NCBI GenBank assembly: GCA_965368585.1
Contig: CBDUNM010000033.1
Span: 1 to 37,430, forward strand
Length of the DNA stretch: 37,430 nucleotides
DNA from: JARRQB01 sp965368585
GTDB lineage: Bacteria > Pseudomonadota > Gammaproteobacteria > Chromatiales > Chromatiaceae
Direction: 5' to 3'
Part shown: in pieces, positions 1 through 8,362 of the stretch
Numbering within the stretch: the first letter of the stretch is position 1
Layout of the letters: each line of letters begins with the position of its first letter
The notes under the pieces: generated by a model
What the model was told of the DNA's origin: nothing
Databases searched by the model: none
What the model saw: only the letters and a program-made list of their open reading frames with translations
Made by a program: the position numbers and the translations under genes

Positions 1-98
1 TGTCCGGTCGAGCCTGACGTATACATGATGTAGGCAAGATCCTGATCGATGATCTGGCGTATGAAGTTGCTCGGTGCGGCGTCGTTGTTTCCGCTCAT
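1..98 (-). CDS. glnS: glnS start joined to an adenylation-domain motif (partial, chimeric)
   Basis: Reading leftward from an ATG at 98-96, the frame is open to the window edge. The first 22 residues contain SNFIRQIIDQDLA, the typical start of glutaminyl-tRNA synthetase, which charges tRNA-Gln. That enzyme should continue toward its HIGH motif. Instead the next residues are YIMYTSGSTG, the phosphate-binding A3 core of AMP-forming acyl-CoA synthetases and peptide-synthetase adenylation domains (consensus LAYxxYTSGSTG). The tripeptide DLA fits both families, so the join lies within a short shared stretch near positions 30-40. A glnS start 31 bases after the gltX stop is a natural neighbourhood, so the first part is probably genuine and the far part is foreign, either by recombination or by misassembly at a contig end. 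Confidence 0.6.
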   Translation of the reverse strand, partial: MSGNNDAAPSNFIRQIIDQDLAYIMYTSGSTG

Positions 99-129
99 TT
101 TCGTATCGTCGTCTCTTTCATCATGCAGT

Positions 130-1530
130 TCAAAGGTCGGCGCGAATGCGCTCGATAGCGCGGTCGATACGTCGAATCACGGCATCGCGGCCGACCAGGA
201 ACAGGGTCAAATCCAGATCCGGCGAGGGCGCGCCGCCCGTCACCGCGGTACGCAGCGGCATCGCCACTTTGCCGAAACCCACCTGCAGTGCCTGGACCGT
301 CCGCTCGATAGCGGCGTGCAGCGCCGCCCGCTCCCAGTCGGTCACCGTCGCGAGTTCGCCACGTGCGGCGTATAGCATCTCGTCGGCACCCGATTTGAAG
401 GCCTTCTTCGCGGCCTGTTCGTCAATCGCTTCGAAATCGCGGTAGTAAAAGGCACTGATCTCGGCCAGTTCCACCAGGGTGCTGGCGCGCTCGCGTTGCG
501 CCGCCACGACCGCCGGCAGATCCGGCCCTTGCGACGGATCGATCCCCAAATCGCCCAGATGCGATGCCACCAGATGGGCGATGCGCGCCGTATCGGCGGC
601 CTTTATATATTGCTGGTTCAGCCAGCGCAGTTTTTCCATGTCGAAGGTCGAGGGCGATTTGTTGACCGCGTCGATATCGAACAGCTGGGTCAATTCGTCC
701 AGGGAGAAGATCTCCTGATCGCCGTGCGACCAGCCGAGCCGTACCAGATAGTTCAGCAACGCCTCGGGGAGATAGCCGTCGCGCAAATACTGCATCACGC
801 TCACCGCGCCGTGGCGCTTCGACAGACGCGCGCCATCGTTACCCAGAATCATGGGGACGTGGGCGTAGCGCGGCACACCCCAACCCAGCGACTGGAGCAT
901 GTTGATTTGCCGCGGGGTGTTGTTCAGGTGGTCGTCGCCGCGAATGACGTGGGTGATCGCCATATCGTGATCGTCCACCACCACCGTCAGGTTGTAGGTC
1001 GGCGAACCGTCGGTGCGGCGGATGATCAAATCGTCGAGTTCCGAATTCGCGATCACGACCCTGCCGCGCACCAGATCGTCGACGACGACCTGACCGTCGA
1101 GCGGGTTTTTAAACCGGATCACGTGCGGTTCATCGGGGCTCACCACCCGGTTGCGGCAATGCCCGTCGTAACGGGGTTTTGCCTTGTGCGCCATCTGCCG
1201 CTCGCGGAGATTCTCGAGCCGTTCCTTGCTGCAGTCGCAGCGGTACGCCAAGCCCTTGTCGATGAAGCGGCCGATTACCTCGTTGTAGCGCTCGAATCGA
1301 TGCGTTTGATAGAAGGGGCCCTCGTCGTACTCCAGACCGAGCCAGGTCATGCCTTCCAGAATGGCGTTGACCGACGCCTGGGTGGAGCGCTCGAGGTCCG
1401 TATCCTCGCTGCGCAGCACGAATTTTCCGCCGTGCTTGCGGGCGTAAAGCCAGGAACATAATGCCGTTCGCACGCCACCGACGTGCAAATAGCCGGTGGG
1501 ACTGGGGGCAAATCGGGTGCGTATGGACAT
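130..1530 (-). CDS. gltX: Glutamyl-tRNA synthetase
   Basis: Cytoplasmic class I aminoacyl-tRNA synthetase that attaches glutamate to tRNA-Glu. The 466-residue length is normal for bacterial GluRS. The HIGH-type motif PTGYLHVGG is at residues 11-19 and the KMSKS-type motif RLSKR at 235-239. Zinc-site cysteines C98, C100 and C125 are present; the fourth ligand position is N rather than the usual H/Y/C. The ATG start gives the expected N-terminus MSIRTRFAPSPTG. The gene faces away from the PilZ/EAL gene, with 196 bases between the two starts, and a glnS start follows it. No truncation is seen; identification is secure. Confidence 0.97.
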   Translation of the reverse strand: MSIRTRFAPSPTGYLHVGGVRTALCSWLYARKHGGKFVLRSEDTDLERSTQASVNAILEGMTWLGLEYDEGPFYQTHRFERYNEVIGRFIDKGLAYRCDCSKERLENLRERQMAHKAKPRYDGHCRNRVVSPDEPHVIRFKNPLDGQVVVDDLVRGRVVIANSELDDLIIRRTDGSPTYNLTVVVDDHDMAITHVIRGDDHLNNTPRQINMLQSLGWGVPRYAHVPMILGNDGARLSKRHGAVSVMQYLRDGYLPEALLNYLVRLGWSHGDQEIFSLDELTQLFDIDAVNKSPSTFDMEKLRWLNQQYIKAADTARIAHLVASHLGDLGIDPSQGPDLPAVVAAQRERASTLVELAEISAFYYRDFEAIDEQAAKKAFKSGADEMLYAARGELATVTDWERAALHAAIERTVQALQVGFGKVAMPLRTAVTGGAPSPDLDLTLFLVGRDAVIRRIDRAIERIRADL

Positions 1531-1572
1531 GGGACTGGACGACTCAAGCCGTAAACCCGCGATTCTAGCAAA

Positions 1573-1608
1573 GCGCCACGGAGTTGGCTGCGCTTTACGT
1601 GGCGCAGC
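1573..1608 (-). promoter_or_regulatory. Two overlapping, mutually exclusive hairpins in the gltX leader
   Basis: GCGCCACG at 1573-1580 is the perfect complement of CGTGGCGC at 1598-1605 (8 bp). GCTGCGC at 1587-1593 is the perfect complement of GCGCAGC at 1602-1608 (7 bp). The second stem begins in the loop of the first and uses part of its 3' arm, so only one can form at a time. The pair lies about 45-80 bases before the gltX start on the minus strand. Alternating hairpins in a leader are typical of attenuators, but there is only a weak T-run after the stem, so function is inferred. Confidence 0.3.
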
Positions 1609-1726
1609 GCCCTGGGTGCGTGGGAATTGGGCGTCTGGTTCGGTGAGTCTTCAAGGCGCTGCTATCGCGGTCGATAAACTCGCTTCGAGGGACTGACCAA
1701 TTGAAGCAGATTCTGAAAAGGTTAAA

Positions 1727-4700
1727 GTGACTTCACTGGCACCGCAAAAACGCAATCTAGATCGTCGTCGCCATACCCGTTTCGAGACGCGATTCGATGT
1801 CGAACTGCGCACCCCGAATCAGGCGCCCGCGTCCTACCAGATTCGCGACTACTGCAGCGAGGGCGTGTTCGTAACGGCGCTGCAAGCGCCAACACTGACG
1901 GTCGCGGCCGGCGACGTCGTCGAGCTGTATCGCGCGAAATCGCCGGCGGTGCGCATACAGATAAAAGTAGTGCGGTTGACCGGCAACGGCTTTGGCGCTG
2001 TTTTCCAGGCATCGCAGACCGGAAACGTCGATCTGCTGCGATTACTGAACGGCAATGCGCCGTCATCGGATGGTCGCGCGCACCCCACCGTCGCCCGTGA
2101 TGCGACCCAATGGTCAGCGCTCATACGCCACCTGACCGACCGGTTTGCGGCACAACGGCTGGAAGCCGTCTTCTCGAGCATGTTGCAGCGCAGTATCGAT
2201 AGCATCCAGGATCGCCTGCACCAGATTCCGACCAATCAGGTGTATCAGGAAACGATCCACGATATCGGCAAGCTGCAGCAGGCGCGAAAAAACGTGGCCC
2301 GTACGTTGGTAGTGCCTTTGTTGATCCGTATCGAAAACAATGCGTCCCGGTCATCGTCCGTAACCCAGGACGAACGCGACGACGCGGAGCTCTCGCTGGT
2401 CGACATCAAGCTGTTCGAGCACTGGCTGGAAGCCGCCAAGGTTGCCACCCGTCTGGAGGATCAGTTCAAGGCGCCGCTGCAGCTGATCGAGAAAAGGGTC
2501 GCGCGGTTCTTTCCGCAAAGCGGGTCGGCCAGCTCTCCCGCGTCGCCGTTCAACCCTCGCCAGTTCACGGATTTTCTGAACGAGTTTACCGAACAGGAGG
2601 AGTTCGGCGATTTCGCCCGCACGGAGTTTTTCCTGTCGGCACGCGATATCTTGTCGAAACGGCTCGGTTCGTTCTACGACACTCTGGCCAAAAGCCTTGC
2701 CGACACAGCAGCACCGGAACGGCAGGATGCTGCGCCAGCGGCAGTCGATTCTGGAACGGATGGGCCGACGGGCGAATCTGACGACGACTTCGACGCCGCA
2801 AGCGAACCCGATCGCGACATCGGTCAGAGCGTCGAGGCCAGTAGTGACGCCATACCCGCGGACACGGCGCGCCGTCTAGCCCAGCTGCTGACGCAAAACA
2901 TCGGCAACCCGGAATTTAAAAGCGCGCTGCAACAGGAACTGCAGGCCCAGAACCTGCCCAAATACCTCGCGTCCAAAACCGAACAGCGCAGCGCGCTTGC
3001 GAGCGATCTGCTGCACAGCGTCACCGCTGCGGATATTCGGATGGCAGATACCGCGCAGAACTGGATACACTCGCTGCAACCGAGCATTGCGGAGACCATG
3101 ATCCACGACCCAGCCTTCATGCAGCAACGGACCAACCCGCTGCGCGCGCTGCTGGACGAACTGGATCACCTCGGTGCGCTGCTGCCGGCCTCGGATCAAC
3201 GCGATGGCGAGCAGCGCGCAGCACTTACCGTGGAAGCGCTACTCAACAAGACGTTGAGCGATGCGGGCACCGTTCCGGAAAAATTCGCCAACACGCTGAC
3301 CCACGTACAACAGTTGTCCAATCGCATGAGTCGGCGCTACCAGCGCAATGTCGAGCGCGTGGTCGCGACCAGTACCGGCCGCTATCGGCTGAAACAGGCG
3401 CAGCGCATGGTCGGCGAAGAGCTCAATCGTCGCTACACCGGGCACCGGGTGCCTGAAATCGTGCCGCGTTTGCTGGAAAACTGCTGGTATGCCTTTTTAA
3501 CCTTGGATACCTTGCGGCAAGGCGAGCAGAACATCGGTAACGGTCAACCCTGGCACACCCTGGAAGCGCTGATCCAGCTCCTGCACGGTGAGCCGAGTCG
3601 GCACCTGGATCCATTGCCGGACCCGCACGATCTGTTCGCGCAGCTGGAAAAAGGGCTCGAGGACGCCTCATTCGACCCCCTCGAGCGCGACAATTTCGTG
3701 ATCGAACTGCACGAACTGGTGCTGGGACCGGGTGCCGCCTCGCACCGTGTGCAAATGTTCAACCCCTATGACCTGGCTACCCCCACGGCGGCCAGACCCT
3801 CGAACGACATCTCGGACGCCGACTGGACAGACCTGTTGAACACCATCGATGCGCTGCAGGTCGGCGACGCCGCGTTGCTGCACGCCGACGGACAATCGCC
3901 GCAGCAGGTCCGGCTGGCATGGAAGAGCGGCGACGGCGAAGACTTCGCCCTGGTCGACCAGCGCGGCATACGCGCCCTGGAGGCGAACCGGGAGGAACTC
4001 GCGCGGCAAATCCACAGCGACACCCTCGAGTTGACCACGACCGATCAACGCGCCCTGTCGAAACGCGTTGTCGACGATCTTCTGTTTCGTCTGGAAGACC
4101 GACTCGGAAAGCAGAAGACCCAGGACACTCTGACCGGGCTGCTCAATCGGGGCAGCTTCAAACCGCTCCTGGAGCACGCACTGACCGTGCCGGCGGACGG
4201 AAAGCGCCCCGTACTGGTATGGATCGAAATCGAAAAGCTCAAAATGATCAGTTCGTCGCTGGGTTTCGAAGCGGGCGACTTCATACTGGTCAGAACCGCC
4301 CGGCTGTTGCGCCAGGTATTCAGCGAGTCCGACAAACTCGCCTACCTGGGGGGCGACCAGTTTGCCGCATTGATCTTTGGCAACTCCGCCGCCGACGCGA
4401 CCGCACTGGCCGATTCGTTTTGCGCGCAGTTGTCCGCACGCCCTGTGACCTGGAAAGATACCAAGCTTCCGATCTGCGCCGGCGTCGGCATCGTCGACCT
4501 GACCGAGGTAACCGGCGACGTGCCGCACCTGATAGGGCTGGCCTCGAAATCGGTCGCGATTTCGCGACGTATCGGCTGCAACCGCGCCCATCGCTACGTC
4601 GTCGACGAACCTGATACGAGCCAGTCCAGCGACTCCATGGAATCGTTGATCTACGTCAATCAGATCCTGGAACACGGGCGCCTGAGGTTACGGGCGCAAA

Positions 4701-5386
4701 AGATCGCCCACACCGAAGATGTGGCCGCGCCCGCGCATCACTACGAGATCTTGCTGGGCGTGCACGACGAACACGGTGACATGGTCAATATCGGGCACTT
4801 TATCGCCGCCGCGGAGGCGCACAACCTGATGGGGCAGATCGACCGCTGGGTGACCGCCGAAGCCATCGGTTGGGTCGGTACAAGCGACAACGTCGCCACC
4901 CTGCTCGGCGGCATCGCCATCAATCTGTCGGGACAGACCATGAACGACCGTTCGTTCGTCGCCTTCGTGCGCGACTTGCTCGACGAGCACGGTGTTCCGC
5001 CCGCGGTCGTCAGCTTCGAAGTCACCGAGACCGCGGCGATCGGCAGCTTCGCCGACGCACGCGCCATCGTTCAATCGCTGAAGAACATGGGCTGTCGCTG
5101 CGCTTTGGACGATTTCGGCACCGGTCTGTCGTCTTACGAATACCTGCGGGAACTACCGGTGGATTATCTGAAGATCGACGGCAGCTTCGTCAAGAACATC
5201 GCCAACAACGAAAATGACTACGCGGTGGTACGCTCGATCAACGAGATCGGACAGCTCATGGGTAAACAAACCATCGCCGAGTACGCGATCAACGCCGACG
5301 TGCTGGAATGCCTGCGCACCATCGGCGTGGACTACGCACAGGGCTTCGGCATCCATGAACCGCAGTACCTGGATCAGCTGGTCTGA
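1727..5386 (+). CDS. PilZ-DUF1631-GGDEF-EAL c-di-GMP protein
   Basis: Cytoplasmic c-di-GMP protein of 1219 residues with no membrane segment. Residues about 12-107 form a PilZ domain, with RRRHTRF as its arginine-rich binding motif. Residues about 130-760 match DUF1631. The GGDEF domain (about 790-965) carries GGDQF at 875-879; replacing the glutamate should abolish cyclase activity. The EAL domain (about 985-1215) has EIL instead of EAL at 1007-1009 but keeps NLSG, the VTE glutamate, DDFGTG at 1128-1133 and K1149, so phosphodiesterase activity is possible. AEGVE is replaced by AEYAI. The start is GTG at 1727 behind AAAAGG. It is probably a c-di-GMP effector or phosphodiesterase that binds the nucleotide through PilZ; its target cannot be read from the sequence. 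Confidence 0.9.
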   Translation: MTSLAPQKRNLDRRRHTRFETRFDVELRTPNQAPASYQIRDYCSEGVFVTALQAPTLTVAAGDVVELYRAKSPAVRIQIKVVRLTGNGFGAVFQASQTGNVDLLRLLNGNAPSSDGRAHPTVARDATQWSALIRHLTDRFAAQRLEAVFSSMLQRSIDSIQDRLHQIPTNQVYQETIHDIGKLQQARKNVARTLVVPLLIRIENNASRSSSVTQDERDDAELSLVDIKLFEHWLEAAKVATRLEDQFKAPLQLIEKRVARFFPQSGSASSPASPFNPRQFTDFLNEFTEQEEFGDFARTEFFLSARDILSKRLGSFYDTLAKSLADTAAPERQDAAPAAVDSGTDGPTGESDDDFDAASEPDRDIGQSVEASSDAIPADTARRLAQLLTQNIGNPEFKSALQQELQAQNLPKYLASKTEQRSALASDLLHSVTAADIRMADTAQNWIHSLQPSIAETMIHDPAFMQQRTNPLRALLDELDHLGALLPASDQRDGEQRAALTVEALLNKTLSDAGTVPEKFANTLTHVQQLSNRMSRRYQRNVERVVATSTGRYRLKQAQRMVGEELNRRYTGHRVPEIVPRLLENCWYAFLTLDTLRQGEQNIGNGQPWHTLEALIQLLHGEPSRHLDPLPDPHDLFAQLEKGLEDASFDPLERDNFVIELHELVLGPGAASHRVQMFNPYDLATPTAARPSNDISDADWTDLLNTIDALQVGDAALLHADGQSPQQVRLAWKSGDGEDFALVDQRGIRALEANREELARQIHSDTLELTTTDQRALSKRVVDDLLFRLEDRLGKQKTQDTLTGLLNRGSFKPLLEHALTVPADGKRPVLVWIEIEKLKMISSSLGFEAGDFILVRTARLLRQVFSESDKLAYLGGDQFAALIFGNSAADATALADSFCAQLSARPVTWKDTKLPICAGVGIVDLTEVTGDVPHLIGLASKSVAISRRIGCNRAHRYVVDEPDTSQSSDSMESLIYVNQILEHGRLRLRAQKIAHTEDVAAPAHHYEILLGVHDEHGDMVNIGHFIAAAEAHNLMGQIDRWVTAEAIGWVGTSDNVATLLGGIAINLSGQTMNDRSFVAFVRDLLDEHGVPPAVVSFEVTETAAIGSFADARAIVQSLKNMGCRCALDDFGTGLSSYEYLRELPVDYLKIDGSFVKNIANNENDYAVVRSINEIGQLMGKQTIAEYAINADVLECLRTIGVDYAQGFGIHEPQYLDQLV

Positions 5387-5412
5387 GACGCGCCAGGTGA
5401 TTAAACGGGCAA

Positions 5413-5441
5413 TTGAATCCAGGCCTGGAACGCACTACAAT
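5413..5441 (+). promoter_or_regulatory. Sigma-70 promoter of tRNA-Val
   Basis: TTGAAT (5413-5418) and TACAAT (5436-5441) are separated by exactly 17 bases. Transcription would start a few bases before the tRNA 5' end at 5453. Both hexamers are one mismatch from consensus. Confidence 0.75.
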
Positions 5442-5452
5442 CCAACGCTTAT

Positions 5453-5527
5453 AGGCGAGTAGCTCAGTGGGAGAGCACCACCTTCACACGGTGGGGGTCG
5501 GCGGTTCGAAACCGCCCTCGCCTACCA
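5453..5527 (+). tRNA. tRNA-Val(CAC)
   Basis: A full cloverleaf can be folded by eye. The acceptor stem AGGCGAG (5453-5459) pairs with CTCGCCT (5517-5523). The anticodon stem CCACC/GGTGG encloses loop TTCACAC, giving anticodon CAC, which reads the valine codon GUG. The T-arm GGCGG-TTCGAAA-CCGCC is perfect. Discriminator A5524 is followed by an encoded CCA (5525-5527). Confidence 0.95.
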
Positions 5528-5831
5528 ATAGAATCAAAAAGATACGCGGATAGTTCTGTTCTTACCGGCTTCACGGAAAGCTGGCCTACACCCTCTCCGA
5601 ATCGGAATCAACGGCACCTTGCACCCATCTGAGGTCGTGCCTCAACAATCGTAGTCCACAGCAACTGGAATTTCCGGTCCACGAACCCGGCCACCCTTGA
5701 ATCGTGGCGTCCTCGCCGCGAGCGCTTATCCGATTTCCGATCCAAGCTTTATCATTCGCAGCACAAATTGACTAATATGAAGTATTAGCTCGTGGCTTGG
5801 CGTGGTGTACCGTAACGTCGGAGGAATAACA
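5528..5831 (+). other. Gap between tRNA-Val and the first malyl-CoA lyase
   Basis: I see no gene here. The segment holds the palindrome at 5772-5788 and, at 5820-5825, the GGAGGA ribosome-binding site that decides the next gene's TTG start. No convincing -35/-10 pair was found. Confidence 0.6.
5772..5788 (+). promoter_or_regulatory. Perfect inverted repeat, possible operator
   Basis: CTAATA-TGAAG-TATTAG: two perfect 6-base arms around a 5-base spacer, in an AT-rich patch about 45 bases upstream of the TTG start of the first malyl-CoA lyase. The size and position suit a dimeric repressor or activator, but no regulator gene is adjacent to name. Confidence 0.35.
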
Positions 5832-6821
5832 TTGCCGCTCAAACATTCGCCCACTAGAACCGCTCGCTTGAACCGCAGCGAGCTGGCGGTACCCGGATCC
5901 AACCCCCGCTTTATTGCCAAAGCGGCTGCGAGCAGTGCGGACGTCATATTCTTTGACCTCGAAGACTCAGTCGCCCCGCAACGCAAGGAACAGGCCCGTC
6001 ACGACGTTATCGAGGCGCTCAACGAACTCGATTTCGGCGGCAAGAGCCTGTCGGTGCGCATCAATGCCGTCGATACCCCGTACATGTACCGTGACCTGGT
6101 TGACCTGGTGGAACAGGCCGGACACAAGCTGGATCTGCTGCTCATCCCGAAAGTCGAAACGGCCTGTCAGATTTGTGCGGTGGACATGCTGCTGAACCAG
6201 ATCGAACTCGCCAAAGGAATCAAGCAACCAATCGGTATCGAGAGCCTTATCGAGACCCCACTGGGAATACAAAATATTTTTGAGATTGCCGCGGCATCAC
6301 CGCGTAACGAGAGTCTGCTGTTTGGATCCGCGGACTATGCCGCGGCCACCGGCGCCCAGATCACCATGATCGGCGGTCCGAACGCCGATTACCACGTCCT
6401 GACCGACGCCGATGCCACGGGCGCACGCCATGCACACTGGGGGGATATGTGGCATTTCCCCATTGCCCGTCTCGTGGCGGCAGCCCGAGCCCACGGCCTC
6501 CGCCCCATCGACGGTCCGTTTGCCGATATCGCCGACCCGGACGGCTGGCTGGCAGCGGCGCGGCGAGCCAAGGTTCTGGGCTGTGAAGGCAAGATGGCGA
6601 TCCATCCCAGCCAGGTTGAACTGGCCAACGAACTCTTTACTCCCTCGGCTCAGGAAATAGCGCGAGCGCGCCGCATTTTGGAGGCCATGGCCGAAGCAGA
6701 TGCCACCGGCGCGGGCGCCGTGTCCCTGGACGGCAAGATGATCGATATCGCCTCCATCCGGCAAGCCGAAGCTACGGTGGACAAGTGGGAACAAGCCAAG
6801 GCAAAGGACAGCCAGGCTTGA
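5832..6821 (+). CDS. Malyl-CoA/beta-methylmalyl-CoA lyase, Mcl1-like (HpcH/HpaI-CitE family)
   Basis: Mg-dependent lyase that cleaves or forms 3-hydroxyacyl-CoA thioesters, such as malyl-CoA from acetyl-CoA and glyoxylate. Family landmarks are the N-terminal R-x-E-L-x-V-P-G-S segment, DLEDSV, SVRIN, IPKVE, the metal glutamate in IETPLG, the metal aspartate in GSADYAAATGAQ, and the C-terminal IHPSQ. It resembles the Mcl1 type of alphaproteobacteria more than the Chloroflexus type at 7295-8338. I chose TTG at 5832 (329 residues) because GGAGGA at 5820-5825 is ideally spaced from it; a GTG at 5802 would add ten residues. With a second lyase 473 bases downstream, it could be the citramalyl-CoA- or malyl-CoA-specific partner. 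Family is sure, substrate is not. Confidence 0.88.
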   Translation: MPLKHSPTRTARLNRSELAVPGSNPRFIAKAAASSADVIFFDLEDSVAPQRKEQARHDVIEALNELDFGGKSLSVRINAVDTPYMYRDLVDLVEQAGHKLDLLLIPKVETACQICAVDMLLNQIELAKGIKQPIGIESLIETPLGIQNIFEIAAASPRNESLLFGSADYAAATGAQITMIGGPNADYHVLTDADATGARHAHWGDMWHFPIARLVAAARAHGLRPIDGPFADIADPDGWLAAARRAKVLGCEGKMAIHPSQVELANELFTPSAQEIARARRILEAMAEADATGAGAVSLDGKMIDIASIRQAEATVDKWEQAKAKDSQA

Positions 6822-7294
6822 GCAGGCCTTTTGCGCGCCTAAGACATAAAAGCCTCTGACTTCTGCGGTGAGCGGTGCCTGACCCGCTGCGGGTCTTTAG
6901 ATCAAAGTACGGCACCTACGTCGGGTGCAGCGGCGGTTGCTGAACGCGAACCGCTCAGCGTTCAATGGGTGCTTACTCGGGGGTTGTTTCACCTCAACCC
7001 ACAGGCCACCGCGAGACCTGCGCACCTCCGCCAGGCGGGTAGGCGGCCATCGACCGACTATGCGCGAAACCCGATGATCGTCACAAATATCTGATCAGTG
7101 CTGGCTCGAAAGCTGTCGATAACGTTTTTGGCGAGTGCGCGACGAGGGGCTTTTGGTCGAGAAAGTGCTATGTTTGCGGAAGTAAACTTGCATTCTCAGT
7201 CAGGACGTACCGAACTCGATGCGCCGCCAGCACGTCGTGCCGCTGTCTGCAGGCTGGATGGCTCAACCACAAAAAATCCGGAGGACTCGCACAG
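6822..7294 (+). other. 473-base gap with a dense cluster of hairpins (candidate structured RNA, 6874-7046)
   Basis: No convincing gene. From 6874 several perfect stems follow each other. GGTGCC (6874-6879) pairs with GGCACC (6911-6916), enclosing GACCCG/CGGGTC (6881-6886 with 6890-6895). GCGGTT (6933-6938) pairs with AACCGC (6949-6954), and the loop of that stem, TGAACGC (6941-6947), complements GCGTTCA (6958-6964), giving an H-type pseudoknot or a two-state switch. GGGTTG (6981-6986) pairs with CAACCC (6995-7000). It could be an untranslated leader of the mcl-mct-meh-mch operon or a separate small RNA. It matches no RNA family I recognise. The mcl ribosome-binding site CGGAGGA ends the gap. 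Confidence 0.3.
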
Positions 7295-8338
7295 ATGAAG
7301 ACCCCCAGTAGTTTTTACAAACCTCTGGCCATAGGCGCACCCGATCCCCTTCGAGAGTTACCGCTGAAACTGGAGCGAACAATCCACTTTCTACCCCCGC
7401 ATATTGAAAAGATACGCGCCAAGGCCGGAAAAGTTGCCGCGCAGGTGGATGTGCTGCTTGGCAACCTGGAAGACGCCATCCCGATGGACGCGAAAGAGGC
7501 CGCCCGAGCCGGGTTCATCGAAGTGGCTCAAAATGTCGATTTCACGAACACCGGACTGTGGACCAGGGTCAACGCGCTGAACAGCCCCTGGTTTCTCGAT
7601 GACGTAACGGAGATCGTCGGCGCGGTCGGCAACAAGGTCGATGTGATCATGGTCCCCAAGGTCGAAGGCGACTGGGATATTCACTTTGTGGATCAACTAC
7701 TCGCCATATTGGAAGCCAAGCACCAGGTGCATAAGCCGATCCTGATTCATGCCATTCTGGAGACCGCCCAGGGCGTCAAGAACGTGAACGAAATCGCCCA
7801 GGCCAGCCCCCGCATGCACGGTATGAGCCTGGGTCCGGCCGATCTGGCCGCCTCGCGCGGCATGAAAACCACCCGCGTGGGGGGTGGGCATCCGTTCTAC
7901 GGGGTGTTGGCCGACCGCCACGATGGCGATGGCGAGCGGGATTTTTACCAGCAGGACCTCTGGCACTACACGGTGGCCCGTATGGTGGATGCCTGCATGG
8001 CCAATGGTCTACGCGCCTTCTATGGCCCATTCGGCGACTTCGACGACCCGGCGGCGTGCGAAGCCCAGTTCCGCAACGCGTTTTTGCAAGGCTGCGCCGG
8101 CGCCTGGACCCTGCACCCGAGCCAGATCGATATCGCCAAACGGGTGTTCAGCCCGGAGGTGAAGGAAGTGCTGTTCGCCAAGCGGATTCTGGAAGCCATG
8201 CCCGATGGCGCGGGTGCCGTGATGATCGACGGCAAGATGCAGGACGACGCCACCTGGAAACAAGCCAAGGTGATCGTGGATCTGGCCAAGTTGGTGGCCA
8301 GCAAGGATGCAGCGTTGGCAGAGGCCTACGGATTTTGA
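7295..8338 (+). CDS. mcl: Malyl-CoA/beta-methylmalyl-CoA/citramalyl-CoA lyase, Chloroflexus type
   Basis: In the 3-hydroxypropionate bicycle this lyase makes beta-methylmalyl-CoA from propionyl-CoA and glyoxylate and splits citramalyl-CoA into pyruvate and acetyl-CoA; it also cleaves malyl-CoA. The 347 residues follow the Chloroflexus Mcl as I remember it almost end to end: NFYKPLAIGAP-like start, NLEDAIPMDAKEAAR, RVNALNSPW, MVPKVEGDWDIHFVDQ, SLGPADLAASRGMKTTRVG and the ending MIDGKMQDDATWKQAK. Predicted Mg ligands are E156 and D183. ATG follows CCGGAGGA. It opens a run of genes with mct, meh, a CoA-transferase and mch, which between them cover the full glyoxylate-propionyl-CoA route. Confidence 0.95.
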   Translation: MKTPSSFYKPLAIGAPDPLRELPLKLERTIHFLPPHIEKIRAKAGKVAAQVDVLLGNLEDAIPMDAKEAARAGFIEVAQNVDFTNTGLWTRVNALNSPWFLDDVTEIVGAVGNKVDVIMVPKVEGDWDIHFVDQLLAILEAKHQVHKPILIHAILETAQGVKNVNEIAQASPRMHGMSLGPADLAASRGMKTTRVGGGHPFYGVLADRHDGDGERDFYQQDLWHYTVARMVDACMANGLRAFYGPFGDFDDPAACEAQFRNAFLQGCAGAWTLHPSQIDIAKRVFSPEVKEVLFAKRILEAMPDGAGAVMIDGKMQDDATWKQAKVIVDLAKLVASKDAALAEAYGF

Positions 8339-8362
8339 GCGCAGCCTAAAGGAACTCACGCT

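Noticed and set aside
496..1461. Long plus-strand frame of 321 codons across gltX
   Set aside because: It is antisense to an unmistakable gltX and has no protein features of its own.
3668..4675. Long minus-strand frame of 335 codons across the PilZ/EAL gene
   Set aside because: Shadow frame of a GC-rich gene; the sense product has clear GGDEF and EAL domains.
6822..7294. Known RNAs (RNase P, tmRNA, SRP RNA, 6S) in the structured gap
   Set aside because: None of the conserved core sequences of these RNAs is present on either strand.
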